From contig JABTUK010000004.1 in NCBI GenBank assembly GCA_015075405.1, positions 930,001 to 994,000 on the forward strand: a stretch of 64,000 nt of DNA, written 5' to 3'. The translations under genes and the position numbers were made by a program. This document shows positions 41,510-50,975 of the stretch, one piece after another (the stretch's first letter is position 1; every line of letters begins with the position of its first letter). The notes beneath the pieces were generated by a model that was not told where the DNA came from, searched no databases, and worked only from the letters and a program-made list of their open reading frames with translations. The DNA comes from Anaerolineales bacterium. GTDB taxonomy: Bacteria; Chloroflexota; Anaerolineae; 4572-78; J111.

Positions 41510-42439
41510 TTAAAGCTCCTTTTCGATAATAGGTTGATCTAGGTCGGGTGTGGGCGCACCCCTTCGGGTGTTTCCAGGGGTCACGGACTTCCGTTTGGCA
41601 CAGCCGCAGTCGGCGCTGGTCGGCGCAGGCAGCCGTAGGGAGGCCGTGAATTGGGGGACAAGCCCGGCCAGGCGGACAAAACTTTCCCGGTTCTGGCGCA
41701 GGGCAAAGGCCCGGTTGCGCTCCTGCATCGCTTGCAGTTTGGCCGGATTGTGTTCCAGGGTATCCAGCAGCTTGCGCCAGGCAGCCGGATCGCGGCCCAG
41801 GAGCTGCACCCCGGTTGCGGCATCCAGGTCATAGTAGCCGGGTGCGTTGTGAGCCAGGATGGCCGTGCCTGTTTCCATCAGGGCCAGCGGCAGGGTCGGC
41901 GAGTTGATCGCGCCGGGCAGGCTCGGTAACAGCAGCACGTCGCAGCGGGCGGCAAAGCCGGCCCACTCACTCGTTACTTCCGCGTCCAGGCCGGCCAGCG
42001 CCTCGCCAAAGAGCAAAATCTCCCGGTCCAGCGCTTTGAGCAGCTTCAGGTGATGCAGGTTGTTCATCTCCATTTCCGGCGAGTGGTTGAGCAGCCCGAT
42101 GGTAAAGCCTTCTGTCTTTTCCCCCGCCGGGAGCTTCTCACCTGGCAGGGGAGAAAAATGACCAAACGGCAGGGCCACCACCGGCGAGCGGGGCAGAACC
42201 TGCTGCACCGCCTGGGCCAGCGCCTGGCTGTCGGTCACGATCAAACTGGCCCCGGCCAGAGCTTCACGCACACACTCCGTCCGGCGGTGATAGATACGGG
42301 TCGCGTTAGTGATGTCGCGGGTCAAATCCACCAGGTCGAAGGGTTCAGGTTCAACTGGGTTGGCGTGGACCTTGCGCCCGCCAAAGACTTCGTGGATTCC
42401 AGTTTGCGGGTAGAGCATACTACGGAAAAAGGCGTCCAT
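41510..42439 (-). CDS. Glycosyltransferase-like protein (GT-B fold) within the tail block
   Basis: The C-terminal half has the GT4-type pattern CDVLLLPSLPG, LPLALMETGTAILAHN and a helix after GRDPAAWRKLLDTLEHNP. The N-terminal half shows ITNATRIYHRRTECVREAL and ASLIVTDSQ, typical acceptor-side elements. It is embedded in the structural operon (TAATG junction with the connector gene), suggesting it sugar-modifies a virion protein. Donor and acceptor cannot be told. Confidence 0.7.
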   Translation of the reverse strand: MDAFFRSMLYPQTGIHEVFGGRKVHANPVEPEPFDLVDLTRDITNATRIYHRRTECVREALAGASLIVTDSQALAQAVQQVLPRSPVVALPFGHFSPLPGEKLPAGEKTEGFTIGLLNHSPEMEMNNLHHLKLLKALDREILLFGEALAGLDAEVTSEWAGFAARCDVLLLPSLPGAINSPTLPLALMETGTAILAHNAPGYYDLDAATGVQLLGRDPAAWRKLLDTLEHNPAKLQAMQERNRAFALRQNRESFVRLAGLVPQFTASLRLPAPTSADCGCAKRKSVTPGNTRRGAPTPDLDQPIIEKEL

Positions 42440-43017
42440 TAGCCCGGTCCCTCCATATAGGCTTCAAATTGCAGCCACATCTTGCCCCGGTAGAAGGTTT
42501 CGCCTTCCGAGCCGGCCGGGGTCAGCCGGCGCTTCTTGACCGCGTTCATCGAGCGGACCAGGTGGCAGCCAAAATCATCGGCTCGTTGCAGCTTGCCAAA
42601 CGGCCCATTCGGGACCAGGCCGGCCTCGAAGATGGCCCGCTGGATGCGGTCCAGCATAATCCGGCTCGATTCAAAGGCCACTTTACGGTTAATCCCCAGC
42701 TCGTTATAAAACAGGGTAAAGAAGATCGTGAACCGTAAATTAAAGTAGTGGCCGCCGCCCAGCTCCAGCATAGACTTGTTGGAAGTGGTATTAAACTGGC
42801 GGCCGGGTTCGGTGATCTCCTCATCGGCCCAGCCGTCCGGGTCGTCGGGGTCATTCGGGCAGATGTAACAGGATAGGCCGCTGTCGGCGAAATCCTCGCT
42901 CTTGGGGCCGATCTCGACCAGGCGCAGCCGGGTCGGGTCGTTTTTCTTCAGCCCCTTTTGCTGCTCGTTAATGATCTCCACGACGGTCTGCATCAGGTTG
43001 ATACTCAGGTTGTTCAT
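42439..43017 (-). CDS. Head-tail connector / tail terminator-like protein, 192 aa
   Basis: Not matched to a family with certainty. Position between capsid and tail tube, and its size, fit a tail-completion protein. Contains CYICPNDPDDPDG in the first third. The N-terminus (NNLSINLMQTVVEIINEQQ) is helical as in many neck proteins. Confidence 0.55.
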   Translation of the reverse strand: MNNLSINLMQTVVEIINEQQKGLKKNDPTRLRLVEIGPKSEDFADSGLSCYICPNDPDDPDGWADEEITEPGRQFNTTSNKSMLELGGGHYFNLRFTIFFTLFYNELGINRKVAFESSRIMLDRIQRAIFEAGLVPNGPFGKLQRADDFGCHLVRSMNAVKKRRLTPAGSEGETFYRGKMWLQFEAYMEGPG

Positions 43018-43020
43018 AAG

Positions 43021-43095
43021 CCAGGGAGTAGGAAGTAGGGAGTAGGGATTAAGGGGTTTCTTCCCTCCCTACTTCCTACTTCTTACTCCATACTC
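43021..43095. repeat. Iterated-heptamer hairpin (GGAGTAG type)
   Basis: GGGAGTAGGAAGTAGGGAGT is mirrored by CTCCCTACTTCCTACTTC. It separates the two connector genes. Confidence 0.8.
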
Positions 43096-43096
43096 C

Positions 43097-43753
43097 TTAT
43101 TGCCTAAAATCCACGTCATCATCCGAGTGCATAGCGATGATGGAATTGAACCGCTCCTCCAGCCACTTGGCCACCGGCAGAAACGGGCTTTGCTGCGGGT
43201 TGCCGGCGTCCTGCTTGCCGATGAATTTGCGGTATCTGGCATCGGCGGCCATTTCGCGGGTGATGGCCTGCATCGCCGTATAGATGGCGCAGGCTTCATC
43301 GGCCCAGACCGGAATCTCCACCCTGGAGTCGTTATTTTTCACGGCCGGGTAGTAGGCGTCGTAAGCCATGAGCCAGGTCTGCGGCCTGGCGCCCAGGAGG
43401 ATCATTTTGCCCTCGTAGATGGCGTAGCCCAGGGCAGCCGGGTTATAAAATTTTTCCTCGATGGCCAGGCGCGGAAGCTGCTGCTTGTTGGGTAGGACCA
43501 CCAGGCGCGGCCGGTAGAAATCTTCCGGCAGGACCACCTGCACCTCGTCGGTCCCGCTTTCGCGCAGCGTATCCTCGGCGGTGTAAACCAGGTGTTTGTG
43601 CAGCGGCTTCATGGTGGACAGCCTGATCTGGGCATTGTTCCACCAGGCCCGCAGGTCCTCCGGATCGTACCGGCGGGTCTTGTCAGACCCGGCCGGCACT
43701 TCATCCTTCAAAAGCGCGGTGATGATCGGTTCGACCTCTTTCCAGCGTCTCAT
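43097..43753 (-). CDS. Head completion / connector-like protein, 218 aa
   Basis: I start at ATG 43753 (MRRWKEVEPIITALL); an upstream in-frame ATG lies entirely in a heptamer hairpin. Directly follows the capsid gene, as head-completion proteins do. No catalytic motif is visible. Confidence 0.6.
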   Translation of the reverse strand: MRRWKEVEPIITALLKDEVPAGSDKTRRYDPEDLRAWWNNAQIRLSTMKPLHKHLVYTAEDTLRESGTDEVQVVLPEDFYRPRLVVLPNKQQLPRLAIEEKFYNPAALGYAIYEGKMILLGARPQTWLMAYDAYYPAVKNNDSRVEIPVWADEACAIYTAMQAITREMAADARYRKFIGKQDAGNPQQSPFLPVAKWLEERFNSIIAMHSDDDVDFRQ

Positions 43754-43850
43754 AGTAAGGATGAAGGATGAAGGCGGAAGGATGAAATGAAGAATTTTCT
43801 TCTTCTTTCTTCCTTCATCCTTCATCCTTCATATTTCATCCTTTCTTACG
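43754..43850. repeat. Iterated hairpin (GGATGAA type)
   Basis: GGATGAAGGATGAAGGCGGA and its mirror TTCCTTCATCCTTCATCC form a long hairpin between capsid and connector genes. Read as protein it gives the MKDEG and FILPPSSFIL pieces also seen in other false N-termini here. Confidence 0.85.
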
Positions 43851-45285
43851 GGTTCACCCCAACGCCCCAGCGCGGCGAGCGGCCGGCAGAGAACATCGTC
43901 CGGAACACTTCGGGCCGGAACACTTGCTGCTGGTAGTAGCCGTCCCAGGCGAAGCGCCAGATGGCTTGCAGGTCGTCAATGGCGCTTGGCTCAACAAAGT
44001 TGATCGGTTCGGCCACGGCGTTGATGACGCCTTCGGGGCCGGCAATGTAGGTCGAGGGGTGAATGTGTTCGGCCTTGGTCACGAATGACCCTTGCGGGAA
44101 CTCGTAGAACAGCGGTTTGTCCAGCTTGATGCGGCTGTTGGCCACATCCACCTCGACGATCCGGCGCAGCTTGGCCGTGCCTTCGCGGTAGTCCACACCA
44201 TTCAGGACGCCTTTGCCATCGGCCGGGGCCTGGGCAAAGCGGCGGGTGTGGATGGTGACCATATCGTTTACTTTGAAGTCGGTGATCACGCCGGTCCCCA
44301 GGCCGCTCAGTTCAATGTAGTTCTTGACGCCGGAGCTGACCGGCTGGCCGACCTGGTAGACGCCGTCCACCAGTTGATCGGTCGCGCCGTCGGCAGCGTT
44401 GTACGCCTCGGCGGTCGCCATCTGGACGACGATGGTCCCGCAGTTCCACAGGACGTTGCGGCGGGCGGCGATGAAGCGGACGTTATCGAAGCTGCCTACT
44501 TCATAGCGCAGGGCCATTTCGGGATTGGCGTATTTGACCACATCAATCCACTGGCCGCCGATGGCGCGGACCTGCTCGATGATTTCGCGGATCACCGAAG
44601 GCGTGGTCACGCACAAAAGAGTGCCCACGCTGTTACCGAGGGGACTGGAAGCCATCGGCACATCTTCGTAGGTCAAATCCATCCAGATGTCGCGGTTCTC
44701 AACCAGGTTGTAGACGCCTTTGTTGGTCGCCTGGCTGATCTGGCCGAAGTTGGCGACATTCGTTGGGTCGGAGAAATGAACGCGCGGGCCGGCCAGGTAA
44801 GCATTGCGGCTCTGGATGTCTAGGTTGATGGTGACCGACTGGCCCAGCATGGTCCGCGCCATCGGGATCAGGCCGGCCTGACCCCGGTAGAGGTAGGCTT
44901 GCACGGCTGAATCATACTTATGTGCCGTGACCTTATCGCCATAGTGCTGGAAGCGAATGGACTGGCTAAAGGCGTCGGTGTAGTTGGATTTCAACCAGAT
45001 TTGGCGCATCCCGATGGGTTCAATCCCGCCGGGTTCCATGTCGAACACACCCTTGACGGTCATGCTCTCCGGGATCGAGCCGTTGCCATTACGCATGACG
45101 ACGGTGGTGGCCACCAGAGCGCGATAGAGGCTGTTGGTGCGATAGCGTTCTTGCAAGGCCATTTGGATGGCCGGATTTTTGAGCGACTCCCACTTGTACC
45201 ACATATTGTCGGAGTACGCTCCTGGCCCGGTGGACGCATCAAGCGCGTTCGTCAGGCCAAACGGATTGGTTAAACTGGTAGGCAT
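43846..45285 (-). CDS. Major capsid protein
   Basis: 479 residues, HK97-fold-like by composition and position after the scaffold. Late segments such as VRFIAARRNVLWNCGTIVVQ resemble the N4-gp56 type of capsid proteins, though I cannot confirm the subgroup. Expected to be the most abundant virion protein; hairpins flank both ends of the gene. Confidence 0.75.
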   Translation of the reverse strand: MPTSLTNPFGLTNALDASTGPGAYSDNMWYKWESLKNPAIQMALQERYRTNSLYRALVATTVVMRNGNGSIPESMTVKGVFDMEPGGIEPIGMRQIWLKSNYTDAFSQSIRFQHYGDKVTAHKYDSAVQAYLYRGQAGLIPMARTMLGQSVTINLDIQSRNAYLAGPRVHFSDPTNVANFGQISQATNKGVYNLVENRDIWMDLTYEDVPMASSPLGNSVGTLLCVTTPSVIREIIEQVRAIGGQWIDVVKYANPEMALRYEVGSFDNVRFIAARRNVLWNCGTIVVQMATAEAYNAADGATDQLVDGVYQVGQPVSSGVKNYIELSGLGTGVITDFKVNDMVTIHTRRFAQAPADGKGVLNGVDYREGTAKLRRIVEVDVANSRIKLDKPLFYEFPQGSFVTKAEHIHPSTYIAGPEGVINAVAEPINFVEPSAIDDLQAIWRFAWDGYYQQQVFRPEVFRTMFSAGRSPRWGVGVNP

Positions 45286-45369
45286 TGAAGTTTGCTCCTT
45301 CTATAAATGATTTGGGTTAGTTTGGCCTTCGACACTCGTCTCGGGCTGGGTTTGTGGGAGCAAATCTTC

Positions 45370-45442
45370 AAGGGAGTAAGGAGTAAGTAGTAGGGAGTAG
45401 GGGGACTTCTTCCCTACTACCTACTACCTACTACCTACTCCC
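45370..45442. repeat. Iterated-heptamer hairpin (GTAGTAG type)
   Basis: GGAGTAAGTAGTAGGGAGTA is mirrored by CTACTACCTACTACCTACTA. It lies between scaffold and capsid genes. Confidence 0.8.
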
Positions 45443-46146
45443 TAATTCTGCTGCTTGGCGTTGTCGCCAAACTGAGCGCCTACGATCACCTCATAAAGCG
45501 CGGCCCGGCGGCTCATAGATTCCGAGTCGGTCGCGTTGAGCAGGCTCTGGTACTCGGCAAAGGCCACTTTCGGGTCGGTCGGCAGGCTGCCGCCCGGTTT
45601 ACTGCCGGCGACGTTCCCGGCCGGGTTGGTCCCGCCGGCGCGATAGGCGTCTAAGGTCTGGTTGGCCTGGGCCTGGAACGTGCCGGCCAGCCGGTCGAGA
45701 ATCTGCTTTTGCTTTTCAACATCAGGGTCGGTTTTTATCCCGTCAATGATGCCGATCAGGTTGTGATACTTCTGTTCGGCGGCGATGAGCTTGAACAGGC
45801 CCAGTTCTTGCTCCAGGCTGGTTTTGTCTCCGCTCAGCGCCGAATGAGCCTGGTTGAGCTGGTCAAATTTGGTGGTCCAGTTGGTCAGTTCGCCGGTTTG
45901 GGTCTGGATGGTCTGCTGCGCGGCGGCCAGTTGGGCCTCCAGGTCAGTCACTTTGCTGGTAAGCTGGCCGTTGGCCGTTTTAAAGGCGCCGGTCGCGCCT
46001 TCCAGTTCCTTGATTTTGTTGTCGCGCTCGGTTAGCGCGGCTTTGGCCTGTTCAAGTTGGGCCGAAAGCTGAGTCAGCTTCTCGGTCAGTTGAGAGAGAC
46101 TGCCGAGGGTATTGTCCCCGACGTGGGTGTTGGTTTCGTCGGACAT
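45442..46146 (-). CDS. Capsid scaffold-like protein
   Basis: 234 residues, strongly coiled-coil from residue 15 to about 130 (LTEKLTQLSAQLEQAKAAL), then a flexible Gly/Pro stretch and a short C-terminal helix. Place between portal and capsid is the usual scaffold position. Confidence 0.75.
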   Translation of the reverse strand: MSDETNTHVGDNTLGSLSQLTEKLTQLSAQLEQAKAALTERDNKIKELEGATGAFKTANGQLTSKVTDLEAQLAAAQQTIQTQTGELTNWTTKFDQLNQAHSALSGDKTSLEQELGLFKLIAAEQKYHNLIGIIDGIKTDPDVEKQKQILDRLAGTFQAQANQTLDAYRAGGTNPAGNVAGSKPGGSLPTDPKVAFAEYQSLLNATDSESMSRRAALYEVIVGAQFGDNAKQQN

Positions 46147-46164
46147 TTGGGTAAACTCCTTTAG

Positions 46165-47880
46165 TTATTTGCCATTATTTTTACTGCGCCCACCTTTAGC
46201 CTGGGCGTTGTTGGTGCGGTCCTTGGGCTTGGCCTTGTCCCGCTGCATATCCAGTTTATTTTTGTGTTCGGCCTGCTGCATCGAGCAATCCATATTCTTG
46301 TCGGCCTGTTCGTCGCCCATCTCGGCCTGCTGTTCGGCCATCTCCATCTGCCGCTCCTGCGCCTTTTGCTGGTCGGCTTCGATGCGCTCCATCTCCTCGG
46401 CCAGTTCGTCGGCCCCATCCATGCGGCGGATCGCCGTTTCCTGGCTGATGGTCGGAATGTTACCGGACAGGCGCTGCACTATTTCGCTGACTAGCTCCAT
46501 CCGGTCCTGTGGCAGCATCGGCGGCCAGTGGGTTTTATGACCGACCAGAATGGCCTCAATCGCTTCGGGCGAGGCGGCAAAGCCGATGCTCTCCACCGCG
46601 TTCAGATTCTGGCCAATGGCTCGCTTGGAGAGGGCCATGACGTAGGTCAGATACCCGATCTGCTTGAGCGCCAGCGAAGCGTTGAGCCGGTAGTGCGCCC
46701 CGACATTCATCGCCGGCCACATCATATAGTGAAGCGTTAGCGCGCTCCGCACCGAAGCATCGGTGCGCCCGTAGCCCACGTTGGGCAAATTAGTATGCTC
46801 GCGGATCAACTCCGGCAGTTTGTCAGCCACCAGGGCAATCATGGCCTCGGACAAATCCGCGCCTTCCAGCCGGCCAATTTCCGGCTCGATGCCGCTGCCG
46901 GGCTGGCCCATCCCCAAATCAATCCAGGCGTTGCGGGCTTGGTCGAACCCGGCCGCGCCTTTCGGCCGGCCTTTGACCCACGGCTGCTGGTGCATAGCGT
47001 CGGCCAAGCCTTCGTTGAGGTGCGCCAGGTTGTTATTGAGTTCCTTCATCCCGCCCACGAGTCCGGGGACCAGGCTCTCTCCTTCAAACTCGCCCACTCT
47101 GAGGCGGGGGGCGTAGACGTAGGGGATGACCTTCACCCCTAGCACCGGATCAAGGAAAGGATTCGGGCCGCCCATTTTGGCTCCATCCGGCCAACGGCCA
47201 ATTTCGCCGTCTACGGTAATCTCGTATTCGTTCTCGTCCCAATGTTCCTTGATCGTGCAAAATTCCCGCTCGGTATCTTTGAAAGGCGATGGAGTGACCC
47301 TATAGCGGGTGATGGCCGTTGGCCGGGGGACCTGGTGAATGACATCAATCGCCACCAGGCGGTTGTAGTCATTGCCATCCCAGACCGGGAAGCAGGCCCG
47401 CGGGTCCACACTGAAATATCTGATCGGCCAGCGTTTACGGGTTGGCGTCCAGGCAACGTTCCAGTACATGCCGCCAAAAATTTGCTGAAAGAGGGCTTGC
47501 TCCAGCAGCAGCGTGTCGCCGCTGTTGAGGTGCCACATCATGTTGAGGTCGCGGGTGATTTCCTCACCCAGCGCCTTATCTACTCCGTAGGCGTTGGAGA
47601 TGCCAAAGCGGACAATCCGATCCGTAAACTGGCCGAGTAACAAAGCCGCGTGATTGATCACCGCCGGGCGGACGATGTTTAGCTTCAGGGGATAGATATC
47701 CAACCCGTTCGCTTTCCGATTGAGGCTGTAGCCTTTATAGTGCGCCCACCAGGAGTTATAATTGCCGTGAGTCTCACTCCAGTAGCCGTTGGGATGTTCC
47801 TCGGGCGCCAACCTCAAGGGCTGGTCGGCAAAGAGTTCCAGCGGGACGACCTGGGTGTTGTAATCAATCGCGTGTGCCAT
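46165..47880 (-). CDS. Portal protein
   Basis: 571 residues from ATG 47880 (MAHAIDYN); the upstream 30 codons cross a terminator hairpin and are excluded. The order of segments (WSETHGNYNSWWAHYKGY, PVWDGNDYNRLVAIDVI, ELIREHTNLPNVGYGR) fits the portal fold, and a Gln/Glu/Met-rich helical tail follows as in many portals. It forms the ring through which DNA is packaged and ejected. Confidence 0.8.
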   Translation of the reverse strand: MAHAIDYNTQVVPLELFADQPLRLAPEEHPNGYWSETHGNYNSWWAHYKGYSLNRKANGLDIYPLKLNIVRPAVINHAALLLGQFTDRIVRFGISNAYGVDKALGEEITRDLNMMWHLNSGDTLLLEQALFQQIFGGMYWNVAWTPTRKRWPIRYFSVDPRACFPVWDGNDYNRLVAIDVIHQVPRPTAITRYRVTPSPFKDTEREFCTIKEHWDENEYEITVDGEIGRWPDGAKMGGPNPFLDPVLGVKVIPYVYAPRLRVGEFEGESLVPGLVGGMKELNNNLAHLNEGLADAMHQQPWVKGRPKGAAGFDQARNAWIDLGMGQPGSGIEPEIGRLEGADLSEAMIALVADKLPELIREHTNLPNVGYGRTDASVRSALTLHYMMWPAMNVGAHYRLNASLALKQIGYLTYVMALSKRAIGQNLNAVESIGFAASPEAIEAILVGHKTHWPPMLPQDRMELVSEIVQRLSGNIPTISQETAIRRMDGADELAEEMERIEADQQKAQERQMEMAEQQAEMGDEQADKNMDCSMQQAEHKNKLDMQRDKAKPKDRTNNAQAKGGRSKNNGK

Positions 47881-47958
47881 ACGCTCAGGATAAAGAAAAA
47901 GAATTTGAAAAACCAGAGATTTCCGGGCCTGTCCTGAAGAATTGAAGGGTGGAAAATG

Positions 47959-47984
47959 AAAAAGGCCCACAAAGGGCCTTTTTT
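47959..47984. terminator. Bidirectional terminator before the portal gene
   Basis: AAAAAGGCCC and GGGCCTTTTTT pair around ACAAA, with T-runs on both strands. It separates portal transcription from the rightward 115-residue gene side. Confidence 0.85.
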
Positions 47985-48045
47985 GATTCGTATATTAATA
48001 GAGAATATTAGAATAGTTCTGATAATATGAGTTATATGAAACAAA

Positions 48046-48077
48046 ATCGCCCGCCGATAAGCTCATCGGCGGGCGAT
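48046..48077. terminator. Strong GC hairpin
   Basis: ATCGCCCGCCGAT and ATCGGCGGGCGAT pair over 13 bases. On the minus strand it is followed by ATTTTGTTTC, so it can end leftward transcripts from the terminase gene. It lies 18 bases before ATG 48095. Confidence 0.75.
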
Positions 48078-48094
48078 CCCTTTTTAGGAGCAAA

Positions 48095-48442
48095 ATGTCA
48101 GAATTTCAACCGCGCTATCAAATTGGGGATGCACTCTACTTCCGCTACGTCCCCTATGACTTCATCAACCCCCACACCGGCGAACTGATCGTTCAGACTC
48201 CCGAAATCCCGGCGACGATCCTCAGCATCGCCCACAATTTCAATCACGATATTGAGATTGGGCCGGGCTGTTACCTGCCGCGGGCGCCACGCACTGATTG
48301 GGTTGGCTTTTTCTACTTCGTGCAAATTGACCAGGAAGAAGCCGCTGCGTTGGAATTGGCTCTGACTTATCCTAAAGGCTCGCCACTAACGGTAGAGGTT
48401 ATCAAGGAAAACCAAATTACGGGAGAAAGGATTGTCTTTTAG
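48095..48442 (+). CDS. Hypothetical rightward phage protein, 115 aa
   Basis: AGGAG 4 bases before the ATG. A beta-rich small protein (YQIGDALYFRYVPYDFINPH). Its end overlaps the terminase stop tail-to-tail. It interrupts the leftward packaging block between terminase and portal. Confidence 0.65.
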   Translation: MSEFQPRYQIGDALYFRYVPYDFINPHTGELIVQTPEIPATILSIAHNFNHDIEIGPGCYLPRAPRTDWVGFFYFVQIDQEEAAALELALTYPKGSPLTVEVIKENQITGERIVF

Positions 48443-49998
48443 CCCGGAAGATAAATACCCGCCGTGCGGGGCGTCAGCACCCTCTGACGGGCGTCATGGG
48501 CCGAGGCCATCACTACCGGCGTCTCTGGTTGGTACTCCTCGGTGTATTCTTCCCACTGGTACATTCTCAGAAAATAGGCGGCCATCATCAATACAGCCAC
48601 AATGTCTTGGGGTAACTTGTTATCCTCAGCCAGTTTGTAGGTCAGAAGTTGCCCCCGGATGCCCTGGATATAAGGCCAGCGGATCAACTGCCGCTCCACC
48701 AGACGCATGGCCGTCACCAGCATCCCCTTTTTGTCGCCGGAGAAATTCATCCCGGCGGCTTGTATCCCCCGGTCCAGCAGCACCTGCTCGTTCCAAAGTT
48801 TTTGCGTCCCGGTGCTGTCTATCAGCGCATCAATGGGCCGGTACTTGCGATAAGCGTACTCATAGGCGGTCAAAAAATTGTCGTAGGTCCCGTTGCCGTA
48901 GACCCACTTGAAATAAACTAACGTTGCTCGCTGTCTGGGAAAATCGGTAATGTCCAGCACCCAAATCACGCCGGCATTTCGCCGCGGTGGGTTATCGCTG
49001 CCGGGATCGCCGATGAGCAGGTAATTCCGGCCCTTTTTGGCCTCGCTGGGCATCTCCCAGTGGACGCAGCCTGCACCGGGATTCTCCTCGTAAGCCCACT
49101 CCGGCGTAGGCACTTCTTTCTCCAGCAGGTGGTACTGGGCGTGGCGGTTGAGACTCCAATCCTCGCAGGCCGTGACCGAATGAACGTGAAAATGCTCCCC
49201 GCTGCCTTCGGGTTTCTTCCCCTCCAGCATCATCTCCCACTGATCTTTAGGAATAACCAGCTTGAAACTGTCAATGTCCTCTTTAGAGAGGTTATCCTCG
49301 GACTTGATGACCATCGAGAGGAAATACTCCGGCTGTTCAAACATCCGGTCCATTCTCTCCCACAGCCAGGGCGGGGCGACTTCGTAGTTGGCCGTGATGC
49401 AGGATAGCCGGCGTTGCCGAGGCCGCTCGCGGCCGTTCTTCATACTGACCGTGCCACGCAAGCGGGAGATGAGCATCGTCAGCAGCCACGAGCCGTCAAT
49501 CAGCACACCGCACTCGTCCACATTGGCCGCGTCCAGACTAACCCCTTGAATCCGCTCGGCGTCATCGGCGGCGCTCATAAACCAGAGGGTTGATTCGCCG
49601 ATGCCGTTGTGTTTCAAAATGATCCGGGGATAGGGCCGCTCAGCGTACTTGTAGATGAACTTCTCAAAAGGTTTATCCGCCGCTTCGGCCAGGATGGCCC
49701 GATATTGCAGGGTCGATTGCCAGGCAGTAGGGGCCACGTTCATATACTCGTAGCCGGGGGTCATGGCAGCAAACGCCGCATAGGATAGGCCCGCACCCAC
49801 TGTTTTGCCGCTGCCCACACCCCCGACGCACGTTAACTGGGTCTGCCGGGCGTGGTGCCAGTAGAACTGCCATTCCCGCAACTCACGCCCGCCAAAGTAG
49901 TATTTGATAAACCAGTTGATCCCGATGCCATCGGTGGGATTACAGGCGCGTTTGAAGATTTCGATGTCAGCGGGAGTCAACTGGTAAGGTCGAGCCAT
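48439..49998 (-). CDS. terL: Terminase large subunit
   Basis: Walker A GGVGSGKT with K65, Walker B NVDECG (D161-E162), and nuclease-domain acidic motifs LLIGDPGSD, DALIDSTGT and KLPQDIVAVLM. 519 residues is a normal length. It cuts and pumps phage DNA into the capsid through the portal. No small subunit is recognised; the four genes to the right are candidates. Confidence 0.92.
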   Translation of the reverse strand: MARPYQLTPADIEIFKRACNPTDGIGINWFIKYYFGGRELREWQFYWHHARQTQLTCVGGVGSGKTVGAGLSYAAFAAMTPGYEYMNVAPTAWQSTLQYRAILAEAADKPFEKFIYKYAERPYPRIILKHNGIGESTLWFMSAADDAERIQGVSLDAANVDECGVLIDGSWLLTMLISRLRGTVSMKNGRERPRQRRLSCITANYEVAPPWLWERMDRMFEQPEYFLSMVIKSEDNLSKEDIDSFKLVIPKDQWEMMLEGKKPEGSGEHFHVHSVTACEDWSLNRHAQYHLLEKEVPTPEWAYEENPGAGCVHWEMPSEAKKGRNYLLIGDPGSDNPPRRNAGVIWVLDITDFPRQRATLVYFKWVYGNGTYDNFLTAYEYAYRKYRPIDALIDSTGTQKLWNEQVLLDRGIQAAGMNFSGDKKGMLVTAMRLVERQLIRWPYIQGIRGQLLTYKLAEDNKLPQDIVAVLMMAAYFLRMYQWEEYTEEYQPETPVVMASAHDARQRVLTPRTAGIYLPG

Positions 49999-50000
49999 GG

Positions 50001-50240
50001 TCAGATCAAGAGGAATTGTTCACCCACCGGCTTTATGGTCAGGACGTGGCCGTACAGGGCTTCCCCCTGATCATGGTCGGTGAGGATATAGGATTCGGGG
50101 CAGTGAAACCGGGCGCTGCAGGCGGCCATGATCTCGCTTACGGTTTTAAGACCTGCCTGAGTTTGAAGCTGGTGATGCTCTGCCGCCAGAATGGGCCGGC
50201 CATTATCCAGCGCCAGGGCGTAGATAAGCGTTCGATTCAT
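50001..50240 (-). CDS. Hypothetical phage protein, 79 aa
   Basis: ATG 50240 has AGAGG upstream; earlier codons overlap the next gene. Not recognised. It overlaps the preceding 143-residue gene by 4 bases. Confidence 0.6.
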   Translation of the reverse strand: MNRTLIYALALDNGRPILAAEHHQLQTQAGLKTVSEIMAACSARFHCPESYILTDHDQGEALYGHVLTIKPVGEQFLLI

Positions 50241-50668
50241 AGATAAAACCTCTGCCGGTCGGGTTTCAGGCCGGTGGTGGCGGCCAGATAGCTGAAGGTG
50301 GCTACTTCTTTGTCCTTCTTCCACTGGACCAGTTGGCTGATCAGTTGATAGGCCAGGGTATCGGCCAACTGACCCCAGCGGGCCGGCCCCAACCCCAGGA
50401 CCTCGTTAGGGTCGTAATGACCTTCAAACTGCAGCAGTTCCTGGTGGTAGGCCCCATCTTTGCGATAGGAGGCCAGCACCACCAGGCTGCAAGCGCACTC
50501 ATTGCATTCCAGGGAGATCAAAGCCGGGACCTGGGCATCGAGGCAGAGCCGGCCGCGAGCGGCCAGTTCCAGACCGCCAAACAGGCGCAAAGTGGCGTAG
50601 TGATACGTCTGTTCGGTCAGCAGTTGCAGGTAGCTCTGCAAGGTGCGCGAAACATTCGGCCTAGGCAC
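50237..50668 (-). CDS. Hypothetical phage protein, 143 aa
   Basis: Contains CNECACSLVVLASYRKDG, a close cysteine group, in a mixed alpha/beta protein. Co-translated with both neighbours by overlaps. Could be packaging-related by position; no family recognised. Confidence 0.6.
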   Translation of the reverse strand: MPRPNVSRTLQSYLQLLTEQTYHYATLRLFGGLELAARGRLCLDAQVPALISLECNECACSLVVLASYRKDGAYHQELLQFEGHYDPNEVLGLGPARWGQLADTLAYQLISQLVQWKKDKEVATFSYLAATTGLKPDRQRFYL

Positions 50669-50975
50669 TCTTGGCTGCCTTCTTCTTGGCTGAGACGGGT
50701 GCAGCAGCGGGGGCCGCCTCGGTCGAGACTTCCACGCCGCTGTACTTCTCTGGATTCACTTCGGCCAGCTTGGCCAGCAATTCATTCCGCCTGGCATCCA
50801 GCGGGCGCAGCGCATCCTCGACGCGGGCCAGTTCTGAAAGCAGGACCAGCTCAGGGCTGTCGCCCATAAAGATTGAGCCATCGGCCATACGGTCGCCAGG
50901 CTTCAGGCGAGGGCGTTCCTTGGTGGGGTCGCCCTGCGGTCCCCACATCGTCTGGTCAGAGTAAAAGGGCAGCAT
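50661..50975 (-). CDS. Hypothetical phage protein, 104 aa
   Basis: An acidic helical middle (ELVLLSELARVEDALRPLDA) and an Ala/Lys-rich tail (AKKKAAKSA). The tail could bind DNA. Small-terminase or head decoration roles are possible but unsupported. Confidence 0.55.
   Translation of the reverse strand: MLPFYSDQTMWGPQGDPTKERPRLKPGDRMADGSIFMGDSPELVLLSELARVEDALRPLDARRNELLAKLAEVNPEKYSGVEVSTEAAPAAAPVSAKKKAAKSA

Noticed and set aside
43754-43825. N-terminal extensions reading MKDEG and FILPPSSFIL
   Set aside because: They are translations of the GGATGAA hairpin; genes start after it (ATG 43753 and, likewise, ATG 62394).
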